Positions 34,274 through 43,265 of a stretch of 44,847 nt of DNA are shown piece after piece. Position 1 is the first letter of the stretch; each line of letters opens with the position of its first letter. Made by a program: the position numbers and the translations under genes. This DNA is from Nevskia sp. (GTDB taxonomy: Bacteria; Pseudomonadota; Gammaproteobacteria; Nevskiales; Nevskiaceae). The stretch is from positions 1 to 44,847 of the forward strand of contig NZ_JAHFRY010000020.1 in the NCBI RefSeq assembly GCF_023266035.1, written 5' to 3'. The notes beneath the pieces are model-generated. The model had not been told where the DNA came from. It did no database searches and saw only the letters and a list, made by a program, of their open reading frames with translations.

Positions 34274-35362
34274 GTGCAAACCCCCGCTGACACCCGCATT
34301 CCGATGGTGCTGCTGACCGGCTTCCTCGGCGCCGGCAAGACCACCTTGCTGAATTTCCTGCTTCGTCATCCCTCGATGACCGGCACGGCGGTGGTGATCA
34401 ACGAGTACGGCGATGTCGGCCTCGATCATCATCTGGTCGAGCAGGCCGAGCCGGACGAAGTCGAGCTGATCGAGGGCGGCTGCATGTGCTGCACCTCGCG
34501 CGGCCGGCTCGCCGAAGCGTTGATGACCTTGTTCACCAAGGCGCAGCGCAAGCAGATTCCCAGCCTCAAGCGCGTGATCATCGAAACCACCGGCCTGGCC
34601 GAACCGGGGCCGATCCTCAGCCAGATCCTGCGGGCCCCGCAGCTGGCCGAGCGCTTCGTGCTCGATTCGGTGGTGACCCTGGTCGATGCCGCGAATGCCG
34701 GCACCACGGTCGAAGAGATCGACATCGCCCAGAAGCAGATCGCCAGCGCCGACGCGCTGCTGATCACCAAGAGCGATCTGGTCGACGAGGCCGCGCTGGC
34801 CGCGCTACGCGAGCAGCTCAAGGGCCTGAACCCGGATGCCGAGGTCTATGTGCCGAGGAAGGGCGCGGCTCAGCCGGACTGGCTGTTCACCAACGGCCGG
34901 CGGCGGCCGCAATCGGCGGACTTCAGCTTGAGCCCGCTGATCCTGAAGGCCGATTCGATCCGCCTGCTGCCGGTGGCGCCGGGCTCGGACGACAGCGTCG
35001 ATTCCTGGGGCGACGGCCCGGACTGGAACGATATCCAGACCTTCAGCCTGATCCTCGATGAGCCTGTCGCCGCCTGGAAGCTGTTCGGCTGGCTGGATTT
35101 CCTGCGTTCGCTGACCGGCGCCGATCTGCTGCGCTTCAAAGGCATCGTCAATATCCAGGGCCAGGACAAGCCGACCGTGCTGCACGGCGTGCAGAACCTG
35201 CTGCATCCGGCCGAGGAGCTGCCGGCCTGGCCGAGCGACGATCACCGCACGCGGCTGGTGTTCATCACCCGCGGCTGGGGCCAGGAAACGGTGCGCAACA
35301 CCCTGGCCTATCTGCAGGACACGCCGAACGAAGATCCCTTGCTGAAACCGGCCACGCCATGA
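34274..35362 (+). CDS. CobW/COG0523-family GTPase (metal chaperone)
   Basis: A 362-residue G3E GTPase. The Walker A motif is TGFLGAGKTTLLNF, the metal-binding CxCC motif is in EGGCMCCTSRG, and the GTPase specificity motif is LITKSDLVD. ETTGLAEPGPI is the switch/Walker B region, and a CobW C-terminal domain ends the protein (about 245-355). Members insert or traffic Zn, Co or Ni; zinc-starvation versions (ZigA, YjiA, YeiR) are the best known. The start is GTG at 34274. The stop overlaps the PCu(A)C start (ATGA). The metal here cannot be decided from sequence; no Zur box was recognised. Confidence 0.92.
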   Translation: MQTPADTRIPMVLLTGFLGAGKTTLLNFLLRHPSMTGTAVVINEYGDVGLDHHLVEQAEPDEVELIEGGCMCCTSRGRLAEALMTLFTKAQRKQIPSLKRVIIETTGLAEPGPILSQILRAPQLAERFVLDSVVTLVDAANAGTTVEEIDIAQKQIASADALLITKSDLVDEAALAALREQLKGLNPDAEVYVPRKGAAQPDWLFTNGRRRPQSADFSLSPLILKADSIRLLPVAPGSDDSVDSWGDGPDWNDIQTFSLILDEPVAAWKLFGWLDFLRSLTGADLLRFKGIVNIQGQDKPTVLHGVQNLLHPAEELPAWPSDDHRTRLVFITRGWGQETVRNTLAYLQDTPNEDPLLKPATP

Positions 35363-35871
35363 CCATCAACCTTCGACTGAGCTGCATCGCCACGCTATCC
35401 GCCGTCGCCCTGCTGGCCGCCTGCAAGCCGGCCCCGCCGCCGGCTGCCCCAGCCGCATCGGCGGCTCCTGAAGCCGCGGCCAGCAGCGAAACCAGGATCG
35501 GCGATCTGCTGATCCGCTCGGCGCGTTCGCGGGAGACGCCAACGGCCGGCGGTACCGGCGTCGGCTTCATGAGCATCGTCAACGACGGCAGCCAGGACGA
35601 CCGCCTGATCGCGATCAGCAGCCAGGCCGCCACCAGCGTCGAACTGCATCAGATGTCGATGGCCGATGGCCAGATGCAGATGCGTGCCGTCAACGAGGGG
35701 CTGGCGATTCCCGCCGGCCAGACCGTGGAGCTGGCGCCCGGCGGCTATCACCTGATGCTGATCGGGCTCAGCCAGGCGCTGGTTGCTGGCCAGACGGTGA
35801 CGCTGGAGCTGCAGTTCGAGAAAGCCGGCAAAGGCAGTGTCGAGCTGGCGGTCGCCCCGCTCGGCCCCTGA
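35359..35871 (+). CDS. PCu(A)C-type copper chaperone, lipoprotein
   Basis: A 170-residue periplasmic copper chaperone (DUF461/PCu(A)C). A lipoprotein signal ends in LLAAC followed by a Pro/Ala-rich linker. The cupredoxin-like domain shows the copper ligands in VELHQMSMADGQMQM and, after about 22 residues, GGYHLMLIGL: the H-M...M...H-x-M pattern of the family. Such chaperones deliver Cu(I) to the CuA or CuB centres of cytochrome oxidase, often with Sco. Translational overlap with CobW and closeness to the receptor point to a copper-supply operon. It is convergent with the diheme peroxidase gene, 7 bases apart. Confidence 0.92.
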   Translation: MTINLRLSCIATLSAVALLAACKPAPPPAAPAASAAPEAAASSETRIGDLLIRSARSRETPTAGGTGVGFMSIVNDGSQDDRLIAISSQAATSVELHQMSMADGQMQMRAVNEGLAIPAGQTVELAPGGYHLMLIGLSQALVAGQTVTLELQFEKAGKGSVELAVAPLGP

Positions 35872-35878
35872 CGAAGTC

Positions 35879-37603
35879 TCAGTTGTAATCCTCGTTCAAG
35901 GCCCGCAGGAACGCCGTCAGATCGGCTTGGTCCTGGGCGTTGATCGCGATGTTGGCGATCCTCGAATCGGCGTTGCGCAAATTTCCGGCAGCGGCCAGCG
36001 CCGCGCTCTGCGCGTAGAAGGCCAGGATCGCTTCCAGGGTATCGAAAGCGCCGTCATGCATGTACGGCTGGGAATCGCCGAGATCGCGCAGGCTGGGGGT
36101 CTTGAAGACGGCGACCGCGCGAGCCAGCAGCTCGGCATCGCTGATCGCATTGCAGGCGGTCGCCGACGGCGTGCTGCTGCATAGCAGGCTGCGGACAGCG
36201 TTCTGGCTGCGCGGGAAATCCTCGTTGGCGAAGACATTCCAGGCGCCCAGATCAGTGCGCCCCGGCGACCCCACGGCAGCGATCGCCCGGAACTGGCCGG
36301 CTCGCGTCGGATGCGCGCCCGTCGGCGGCAGCGCCTGATCGGCAACGGCCGGCACCGCTCTTTCGTCGAAGCTCGGAATCGCCAGCGCCCGAAAGCTGCC
36401 AGCACCGTGCGCACCGTCGTACTCGTTCTGGGTGACGCCGGTGTTGTGAAAACCGAAGTCGCTGAACTGAGGCGGCGCGTGACAGCTGATGCAGTTGCCG
36501 ACGCCGCCGGCCGCGCGCTCGGCGGCACTCAGTCCGGCAACACTGTCCGCCGGCTCGCGCAGGAATACGCGCAGTCCGCGCAGCTCGGTTTCGGTGAACG
36601 CGAACGGCTGCAGGTGTAGCTGGAAGCGACGCAGCACATCGGCCGCGACGAACTGCGGGCTGCTCAGCGCATCGAGCTGGCTGCGCAGACGCCGCGCATA
36701 GTCGAGATCGCTTTCGCCGAACGCGGGGGTTGCCGGCAGCGCGTTGCGGGCCAGGAACAGGTCATACGGGGCGTTGACATTGAGACCATCGGCATTGGTG
36801 ACGAAGCGCAGCTGGTCGACATACACGCCGATCAGCTGCGCGACCGCCTTGACGATCTGCTCGTCACTGGCCGTGTTGACATCGAGCCGAAACGCCGCCG
36901 GCAGCTTCAACGACGCGCTGGTGCCCGACAGCACGGCGCGGTAGCTGCCGCCAGCATCGGCAGCGAGCGCACCGAGGCCGTCGTCCTCGCGGATCACGCG
37001 GGCGATGTGAGCGATTGCCTGCGCTTCTTCGCCGGGCAACCAGCCGGTGTTGCGACCAGTCAGCGTCGCGAAAGCCAGTTCGGCAAGGCTGGTGAATTCA
37101 CCGTCTGCATGCAGTACCAGCGTATTGGCGCGGGGCACTGTCGCATTGACCAGCGGCGGCGAGTTGCGAACCGTCAGCGCCGGGCCGTCACCGCGGTCGG
37201 TGATCACCGAGCGGCGGGCGAAATCGGCGTAGGTTCGGGCACCGCCTCCGGGCGTCGCGATCTGCTCGTCGACCAGATGGCACTGCCGGCAATTGATCGA
37301 CTGCCCGGCGAAGGGCCCGGACAGCGGGCTGCCGAGACTCTGCAGGTTGGCGACGGCCGGATCGCCGACGGTCAGCGGCGCGTTGACGCTGGCCGGTGAG
37401 TGCGTCGCGAAAAACTGCGCGAAACGGGTTTCGAGAAACAGCCGCTCGCCGAATGCGACTTCCGGTGGATCCTCGAACTGCAGCGCCGGAGGCGGCGCCG
37501 AACCGCCGTCGCAGGCAGAAAGGGTCAGCGCTGCCAGCAGCAGCAACGGCCGCCATCCCGCAGCGATCGCCGCCGCCATCCCCGCCATCTTCCCTTGCCG
37601 CAT
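35879..37603 (-). CDS. Diheme cytochrome c peroxidase / MauG-type lipoprotein
   Basis: A 574-residue periplasmic protein. A lipoprotein signal ends LTLSACDGG. Two c-type heme sites are visible, INCRQCH near residue 104 and NCISCH near residue 369, and the C-terminus has the family block SQPYMHDGAFDTLEAILAFY. It belongs to the CcpA/MauG superfamily, larger than classical CcpA (about 330), with an N-terminal domain that houses the first heme after about 100 residues. Members reduce H2O2 or carry out protein radical oxidations. The open frame extends to a TTG at 37651, but the ATG at 37603 begins the lipoprotein signal. The electron partner is not known; a c-type cytochrome gene is not adjacent. 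Confidence 0.88.
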   Translation of the reverse strand: MRQGKMAGMAAAIAAGWRPLLLLAALTLSACDGGSAPPPALQFEDPPEVAFGERLFLETRFAQFFATHSPASVNAPLTVGDPAVANLQSLGSPLSGPFAGQSINCRQCHLVDEQIATPGGGARTYADFARRSVITDRGDGPALTVRNSPPLVNATVPRANTLVLHADGEFTSLAELAFATLTGRNTGWLPGEEAQAIAHIARVIREDDGLGALAADAGGSYRAVLSGTSASLKLPAAFRLDVNTASDEQIVKAVAQLIGVYVDQLRFVTNADGLNVNAPYDLFLARNALPATPAFGESDLDYARRLRSQLDALSSPQFVAADVLRRFQLHLQPFAFTETELRGLRVFLREPADSVAGLSAAERAAGGVGNCISCHAPPQFSDFGFHNTGVTQNEYDGAHGAGSFRALAIPSFDERAVPAVADQALPPTGAHPTRAGQFRAIAAVGSPGRTDLGAWNVFANEDFPRSQNAVRSLLCSSTPSATACNAISDAELLARAVAVFKTPSLRDLGDSQPYMHDGAFDTLEAILAFYAQSAALAAAGNLRNADSRIANIAINAQDQADLTAFLRALNEDYN

Positions 37604-37640
37604 GGTGCTCGCACTTTCCGGATTTGTTCGCTGCGACGTT

Positions 37641-37659
37641 AATGCAAACAAATCGCATT
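37641..37659 (-). promoter_or_regulatory. AT-rich dyad upstream of the peroxidase gene
   Basis: AATGCAAACAAATCGCATT has 5-base inverted arms (AATGC/GCATT) 9 bases apart in an AT-rich stretch (37639-37680), 38 bases before the peroxidase ATG. It has the size of a Fur/Zur-class operator but matches neither consensus well. It marks the probable promoter; the bound regulator is unknown. Confidence 0.35.
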
Positions 37660-37676
37660 TACAAACATTTCACTAA

Positions 37677-38108
37677 TTATTCCGGTCCTGCTGAGATTTT
37701 CGATGCTCGACCGGTCTGGCGACTGAGATGCGCCAGCGATTCGCCGTGCCGCTCCCAGTTCTGGCCATCGAAGGCTTCGATCTCCACCGACTCGATGCTG
37801 CCTGCTTCCAGACAGTTCAGATTCACCGAAAAGCCGTCCGGGTTCGAGCGCGGCACATAGAAGGATTTGATGCCGCAGACCTTGCAGAACAGGTGCCTGG
37901 CGACGCCGGTGTTGAAGGTATAGGTGGTCAGCTGCTGGGCTCCCTGCAGCAGCCGGAAGGCGCTTGCTGGCACGATCAGATGCAGATAGCCGCTGGGCCG
38001 GCACATCGAGCAGTTGCAGGACTGCACCAGCACCCGCGCCGGGGCTTGGACTTCGAATTGGACGGCGCCGCAATGGCAGCCGCCACGATGGATCACCGTT
38101 GTGCTCAT
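37677..38108 (-). CDS. GFA-family (CENP-V/GFA) zinc protein
   Basis: A 143-residue protein of the glutathione-dependent formaldehyde-activating (GFA/CENP-V) fold. Zinc cysteines appear in HRGGCHCGAVQFEV, SCNCSMCRPSGY and LFCKVCGIKSFY, the family pattern for two zinc sites. Despite the name most members do not have proven formaldehyde activity; the function is open. It lies between the ApbE gene (48 bases upstream) and the peroxidase gene (73 bases downstream) on the same strand and may be read through from the flavinylation operon. Confidence 0.9.
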   Translation of the reverse strand: MSTTVIHRGGCHCGAVQFEVQAPARVLVQSCNCSMCRPSGYLHLIVPASAFRLLQGAQQLTTYTFNTGVARHLFCKVCGIKSFYVPRSNPDGFSVNLNCLEAGSIESVEIEAFDGQNWERHGESLAHLSRQTGRASKISAGPE

Positions 38109-38156
38109 GGTTCCAGACCTGCGCTCGATACAGACGCGCAGCTTACGGCGACGGCT

Positions 38157-38983
<827 letters not shown>

Positions 38984-38987
<4 letters not shown>

Positions 38988-39511
38988 TCGCTGCGCTGAC
39001 GGCGGCCGATGACGATATGGACGACGAGCAGCGCCGCCAGCAGCAAGCCCGGCAGCCAGTGCAGCAGGCTGATCGCGCCGCGCAGCTGATCGCCGCCTGC
39101 GTAGTACAGACCGTAACCGCTGAGTGCGAGCAGGCCGTTCAGTGCCAGGAGCGAGTAGCCGGTCCGCCGGTTGCGATGCAAGGCCAGACCGCGCATCACG
39201 TGGACCGGCAGCAGGCTGCCGAACAGGAACAGGAAGCCCATCGCCGCCGCGCCGTGCACGGCCAAGGTCGGATGTTCCCAGGGGCTCGGCGACGGGCCGA
39301 ATTCGCCTTCGACGGCGCCGTAGTAGTGCAGCAGCAACCAGGCTGCGCCACTGAGCAGCAGCAGCGCGATCGCCACATAGACGGCGCGCCGCTGCCAGTC
39401 CGGCATCCGCGCCGAGGCGATCGACGCCAGCCGCCGGGCGCGCAGCAGGAATGCCGGCACCGGCGCATCGGAATCGTGGGTGCCTGGCGGATGCCGGTGT
39501 TTGGAAGTCAT
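38984..39511 (-). CDS. Four-helix membrane protein, possible b-type cytochrome
   Basis: A 175-residue inner-membrane protein I do not recognise by name. After a charged N-terminus, four hydrophobic helices lie at about 44-65 (YVAIALLLLSGAAWLLLHYY), 85-105 (HGAAAMGFLFLFGSLLPVHV), 118-138 and 145-168. Histidines sit in or near all of them (LLHYY; HPTLAVHG; LLPVHVMRG; LLHWLPG; VVHIVIG). The number and placement would allow one or two b-hemes, as in DUF4405/ferric-reductase-like membrane proteins. It lies between the FMN-binding protein and ApbE genes, so I infer that it passes quinone-pool or cytosolic electrons to the flavoprotein. Confidence 0.8.
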
Positions 39512-39545
39512 CGCTGCAAGTCTACCGGCGCCTGGACGCCAGGCT

Positions 39546-40079
39546 TCAGGCCAGCGGCTTCAGCACCAGCGCCCAGGTCGCCAGCAGGCGACGGATGCCA
39601 TCGGTGACGTGCTCGCAGGACAGCGTTGCACCACTGATGCCCTGGATGTCATCGCCGACTCGCAGTTCGTCGCCGGCCTTCTTGTTGACGAACTGCTTGC
39701 GCCAGCCCGGATAGCGGATTTCGCCGCCATGCGATTCGCGGTATTCGAGCACTTCCACCTGCTTGACCCGGCCGTCGGCATCGAGGCCGATCGCGTAGGT
39801 GATCAGCTCGCTCTTGCCGATCACCGCGTCGACCAGAAACCAGCCGCCATCGGCCGCGCGCCAGACCCTTACCAGGCTACCGCGCACCGGCACGCCGCTG
39901 GCTTTCTCGATCGCTTTCATCTGGATGGCGTCGAGCGTCAGTGGCTGCGCGGTCATCGCCGCCGCGCCGAACATCGCCTGCTGCGCGTCCTCGATCGACA
40001 GATAGACCGTCGCCCGCGCCGGCGCGCTGGCCACCAGAGCCACGAGCGGCAACAGCACGATCCGCGATGAGACGCTCAC
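39546..40079 (-). CDS. Exported FMN-binding domain protein (ApbE substrate)
   Basis: A 177-residue periplasmic flavoprotein. The signal peptide is SSRIVLLPLVALVASAPARA. The FMN_bind domain ends in the flavinylation motif DDIQGISGATLS, where the threonine (T152) should carry FMN by a phosphoester bond. AYGLD-type strand ITYAIGLDADGRVKQVEVLE and YRESHGGEIRYPGWRKQF are typical of the RnfG/NqrC-like fold. The open frame begins at a TTG (40091) overlapping the porin stop, but a GTG at 40079 has GAGG six bases upstream and starts a normal signal peptide. It should act as a one-domain electron carrier between the membrane protein and an outer partner. Confidence 0.9.
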   Translation of the reverse strand: MSVSSRIVLLPLVALVASAPARATVYLSIEDAQQAMFGAAAMTAQPLTLDAIQMKAIEKASGVPVRGSLVRVWRAADGGWFLVDAVIGKSELITYAIGLDADGRVKQVEVLEYRESHGGEIRYPGWRKQFVNKKAGDELRVGDDIQGISGATLSCEHVTDGIRRLLATWALVLKPLA

Positions 40080-40087
40080 GTCTGGCC

Positions 40088-41449
40088 TCAATAGAACTGC
40101 AGACCGACGCCGAGGTTGAAGCGGTTGTCTTCCTTGGCGCGGCGGTACTGCTGGTAGTCCGCTTTCAGCACCAGGTTCGGCGTGATGAAGAAGCTGGTGC
40201 CGTAGGTGTACGCGGTTTCGGTCGGCCGATCGACAGCGCCGAAGCCGGGCGGCTGGCCGGCGTAGTCGGAGCCGGTGTTGAAACGCTCGTAGCGCAGGAA
40301 CGGTGTCAGCGCGTAATCGCCGGCTCGCCAGACGCGGTAGGCGCCCTGCACCAGCCAGCCGAAATAGGCTTTCGGAATCGGCGTCAGCGCGCCGGCATTG
40401 GCCAGGTTCAGCGCCGCGGTATCGCTGAAACCGCCGTGGGCGTACAGCGTCTGCAACTGCAGCGGGCCTTGCGTGTAACGGGCATGAGTTTCCCAGAGCG
40501 TGAAGCGCGGGCTGGCGGTGACGCCGACATTCTGGTTCTGGCCGACTTCGCCGGTGAACACGCTGCCGCCGAAATTGACGCCGGTGATGCCGTCGTAATT
40601 CAGCGACACGTACTGGGCGAGATCGGACGCGCGGCTGTTGGCGAGTTCGCCGTGAATCGAGCCGAGCGGCGAGTAAGCGCCTTCCGGCGAGGCGTAATCC
40701 CAGTTCGACAGATTGAAACTGGTGGTCAGGCCGACGTCGTAGCTGAGCCCGAACGGCGTGCGGCCGTACAGCGAGATGCCGCCTTCACGTTCCGTCGACG
40801 GGATGATTCGCGTCTCGACGTTGTTGCGCTCGACGCCGAAATAGCGGGTTGGCTCGTGCGCGGTGTTCAGGTAGCCGATCGGGATCAGGATCAGGCCGAC
40901 CTTGGTGCTGAGGTAATCGTTGAAGCGGTGGTCGATGTAGAACTGCTCGACTTCGAATTCGCCGCCGTCCTCGGCCGACACCACGGTGTTCTCGGTCTCG
41001 AACTCGGAGACGAAGCTGGTGCTGTCGTTGAAGCGGTAGCCGATGCCGAACACGGCGCGGCGCACGGTGGCTTCGGTGCGGCTGGCGTCGTGGTCGTAAC
41101 GGCTGAAGTTGACCTCGCCGTAGCCGGACAGGAAGGCTTCCTTGTGCTCGGCGGCAGCGCGGGCGTCCTGGCGGGTCGGCTGGGCCGAGGGATCTGCCGC
41201 CGCCGTCGCGGCTGGGGCCGCAGCGGCCGGCGCGGCGGCTGCTTCGGCTCGCTCCGCCTTCAGCGCTTTCAGTTCCGCCTGCAGCGCTTCGAGCTGCTTG
41301 GCCAGCGCATCCACCTTCTGCTCCAGCACTTCCTGCTGGGTCGCGGCCATCGCTGGCAGAGACAGCGCCGCCAGCATGGCGGCAGAGACAGCGAGCGTGA
41401 ATTTCCCGGGCAGTTTCCGGGAAAGCACCGTCGGCGGGTTCAGCGGCAT
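40088..41449 (-). CDS. Outer membrane porin with N-terminal coiled coil
   Basis: A 453-residue outer-membrane protein, first gene of the flavinylation operon. It has a signal peptide (KFTLAVSAAMLAALSLPAMA), then a coiled coil (QQEVLEQKVDALAKQLEALQ...) and an Ala/Pro-rich linker. A beta-barrel with many aromatic-ended strands follows (VRRAVFGIGYRFNDSTSF; FYIDHRFNDYLSTKVGLILI), ending FNLGVGLQFY with a terminal aromatic. The layout resembles phosphate-selective OprO/OprP-like or DcaP-like porins. The ATG is 84 bases from a Fur-covered promoter. A solute, such as a chelated metal or electron acceptor, may enter through it to reach the periplasmic flavoprotein. Confidence 0.88.
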   Translation of the reverse strand: MPLNPPTVLSRKLPGKFTLAVSAAMLAALSLPAMAATQQEVLEQKVDALAKQLEALQAELKALKAERAEAAAAPAAAAPAATAAADPSAQPTRQDARAAAEHKEAFLSGYGEVNFSRYDHDASRTEATVRRAVFGIGYRFNDSTSFVSEFETENTVVSAEDGGEFEVEQFYIDHRFNDYLSTKVGLILIPIGYLNTAHEPTRYFGVERNNVETRIIPSTEREGGISLYGRTPFGLSYDVGLTTSFNLSNWDYASPEGAYSPLGSIHGELANSRASDLAQYVSLNYDGITGVNFGGSVFTGEVGQNQNVGVTASPRFTLWETHARYTQGPLQLQTLYAHGGFSDTAALNLANAGALTPIPKAYFGWLVQGAYRVWRAGDYALTPFLRYERFNTGSDYAGQPPGFGAVDRPTETAYTYGTSFFITPNLVLKADYQQYRRAKEDNRFNLGVGLQFY

Positions 41450-41532
41450 CGGGAGCAGGGTCCTGAGTGGTTCGGCTACTGGTCACCTTGCCGTGCGGAG
41501 GGCGCAGTGAAGTTTTGGTAAATCTGAAGTCA

Positions 41533-41562
41533 ATATTAGATGATAAGGATTCTTGTTATCAA
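41533..41562 (-). promoter_or_regulatory. Predicted sigma-70 promoter of the porin operon
   Basis: On the minus strand TTGATA (41557-41562) and TAATAT (41533-41538) are 18 bases apart; each is one or two bases from consensus. The promoter ends 84 bases before the porin ATG. The Fur box occupies its spacer and -35, an arrangement expected for repression. Confidence 0.65.
41542..41560 (-). promoter_or_regulatory. Fur box of the porin-FMN-ApbE operon
   Basis: GATAAGGATTCTTGTTATC matches the 19-bp Fur consensus GATAATGATAATCATTATC at 14 positions and keeps both outer GATAA/TTATC arms. It covers the -35 and spacer of the predicted porin promoter. It also lies about 110 bases upstream of divergent dapF, but the dapF promoter is not evident. 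Confidence 0.78.
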
Positions 41563-41670
41563 ACGACATCCATTCCGCCCGCCCTCTCGAGGCCTCTCCG
41601 TCGCCCGGCGAAGCGCCGGTTCTGCACGCTCGGCCATGACAGGTTCGGCCTAAGCCGCTACGCTGGCTGG

Positions 41671-42522
41671 ATGCCTCCAAGCACATTCCCATTCACCAAG
41701 ATGCAGGGCCTCGGGAACGATTTCGTCGTCATCGACGCCACCACCCAGCCATTCCAGCCGGATGCCGCGCTGCTGAGCCGCCTGAGCGATCGCCGTTTCG
41801 GCATCGGTTGCGATCAGGTGCTGGTGGTCGATCCCGCGCCGTCGGCCGCGGTCGACTTCGGCTACCGCATCTACAACGCCGATGGCTCGCAGGTGGGCCA
41901 GTGCGGCAACGGCGCGCGTTGCCTGGCGCGCTTCGTCGCCGATCACGGCCTGAGCAGCAAGCGCGCGCTGCGCGTGCAGACCACCAGCGCCAGCCTGGAA
42001 CTGCGCCTGCTCGACAACGGCGAAGTCACCGTCGACATGGGCGCGCCGCGCTTTGCGCCGTCCGAAATCCCGCTGGCCGCCGACGCCCGCGCCGCGCATT
42101 ACGAAGCCACATTTGCCGATGGCAGCCGCGTCCGTTTCGGTGCCGTCGGCATGGGCAATCCGCATGCTGTGATCTTGGTCGACGATGTCGATAGCGCCGA
42201 AGTCGGACGGATCGGCCCGCTGCTGCAGGCGCATGCGCTGTTTCCGGAATCGGTCAACGTCGGCTTCCTGCAGGTCATCGATGCGACTCACGCCAGACTG
42301 CGCGTCTACGAGCGCGGCTCCGGCGAAACCCTGGCCTGCGGCAGCGGTGCCTGCGCGGCCTTTGCCGTCGCCAGAAGCTGGGGCCTGCTCGATAGCCGCG
42401 CCGAACTGTCGCTGCGAGGTGGTCTGCTGAATCTGGAATGGGATGGCCTCGATGCGTCGCCGGTGCTGATGACCGGCCCCGCCACCACGGTTTTTGAAGG
42501 GAGATTCGAGTGGTCGATCTGA
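41671..42522 (+). CDS. dapF: Diaminopimelate epimerase
   Basis: A 283-residue cofactor-free racemase that turns LL- into meso-diaminopimelate for lysine and peptidoglycan synthesis. The N-terminus FTKMQGLGNDFVVIDA is diagnostic. The two catalytic cysteines lie in QCGNGARCLARFV and TLACGSGACAAFAV. AVGMGNPHAVILVDDVD, RVYERGSGETLACGSG and ESVNVGF are further family blocks. The open frame extends upstream to 41467, but the ATG at 41671 is the natural start and the extension would cross the Fur-promoter region. It overlaps the DUF484 gene by 13 bases, giving the usual dapF-DUF484-xerC order. Confidence 0.97.
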   Translation: MPPSTFPFTKMQGLGNDFVVIDATTQPFQPDAALLSRLSDRRFGIGCDQVLVVDPAPSAAVDFGYRIYNADGSQVGQCGNGARCLARFVADHGLSSKRALRVQTTSASLELRLLDNGEVTVDMGAPRFAPSEIPLAADARAAHYEATFADGSRVRFGAVGMGNPHAVILVDDVDSAEVGRIGPLLQAHALFPESVNVGFLQVIDATHARLRVYERGSGETLACGSGACAAFAVARSWGLLDSRAELSLRGGLLNLEWDGLDASPVLMTGPATTVFEGRFEWSI

Positions 42523-43229
42523 CCGAAACCAGCGCGCCGGCTCCGGCCGAAACCACCGTGACGCTGCCGGACGAGGCGCAGGTGATCGCCTATCTGAACC
42601 GCGATCCGCTGCTGTTGACCCGCCATCCGCAACTGCTGGAGCAGATCGAGATCACCCACGCGGCCGGTTCGGCGGTGTCGCTGATCGAGCGTCAGGTGGA
42701 TCTGCTGCGCGGCCGCAACCAGCGGCTCGAAGCGCGGCTGGAGAAATTGCTCGACAGCGCCAAGGCCAACGAGGCGCGGGCCGACAAGGTGCTGCGCCTG
42801 AGCCTGAGCCTGATCCGCGCGCCCTCGCTGGCGGCGATCGTCGCGGCGCTGAAGGCCTCGATGAAGGACGATTTCGACATCGACGACGTTTTCCTCGGCC
42901 TGCATGCGCCGGCTTATCGGCGCCATGACATCGACGGCATCGTGCCGATCGAAGCCAATGGCGCGATCGCCCGCGCCTACGACAATTTCCTGCGCACGCG
43001 GCTGATCGACTGCGGCCCGATCGAGCCGGACAAGACCAAGCTGCTGTTCCCGAAAGCCGATGTGCTGATCGCTTCGGCCGCCGTGGTGCCACTGGAGAAG
43101 GACAAGCATCTCGGCTTCATCGCGCTCGGCTCGCGCGAGCTCGAGCGCTTCCTGCCGCGGCAGGGCAAGCTGTTCCTGGAAATGACGGCGGAGCTGGTAT
43201 CCGCCGCCGTCCGCGCACGGATGAGCTGA
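42510..43229 (+). CDS. DUF484 family protein (GAF-like)
   Basis: A 239-residue cytoplasmic protein of the DUF484 family, found almost always between dapF and xerC. It begins with a helical part: DEAQVIAYLNRDPLLLTRHP, the diagnostic PxLL-like block, then SLIERQVDLLRGRNQRLEAR, a coiled coil. A GAF-like domain (about 105-235) ends LEMTAELVSAAVRARMS. The start is GTG at 42510 inside the end of dapF, with AAGGGAG just upstream; no better ATG exists. The role is unknown; coupling to dapF and xerC links it to wall synthesis and chromosome-dimer resolution only by context. Confidence 0.93.
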   Translation: MVDLTETSAPAPAETTVTLPDEAQVIAYLNRDPLLLTRHPQLLEQIEITHAAGSAVSLIERQVDLLRGRNQRLEARLEKLLDSAKANEARADKVLRLSLSLIRAPSLAAIVAALKASMKDDFDIDDVFLGLHAPAYRRHDIDGIVPIEANGAIARAYDNFLRTRLIDCGPIEPDKTKLLFPKADVLIASAAVVPLEKDKHLGFIALGSRELERFLPRQGKLFLEMTAELVSAAVRARMS

Positions 43230-43265
43230 ACGAGCATCAACCTGCCAGCTGCCAGTTCCGAATCG

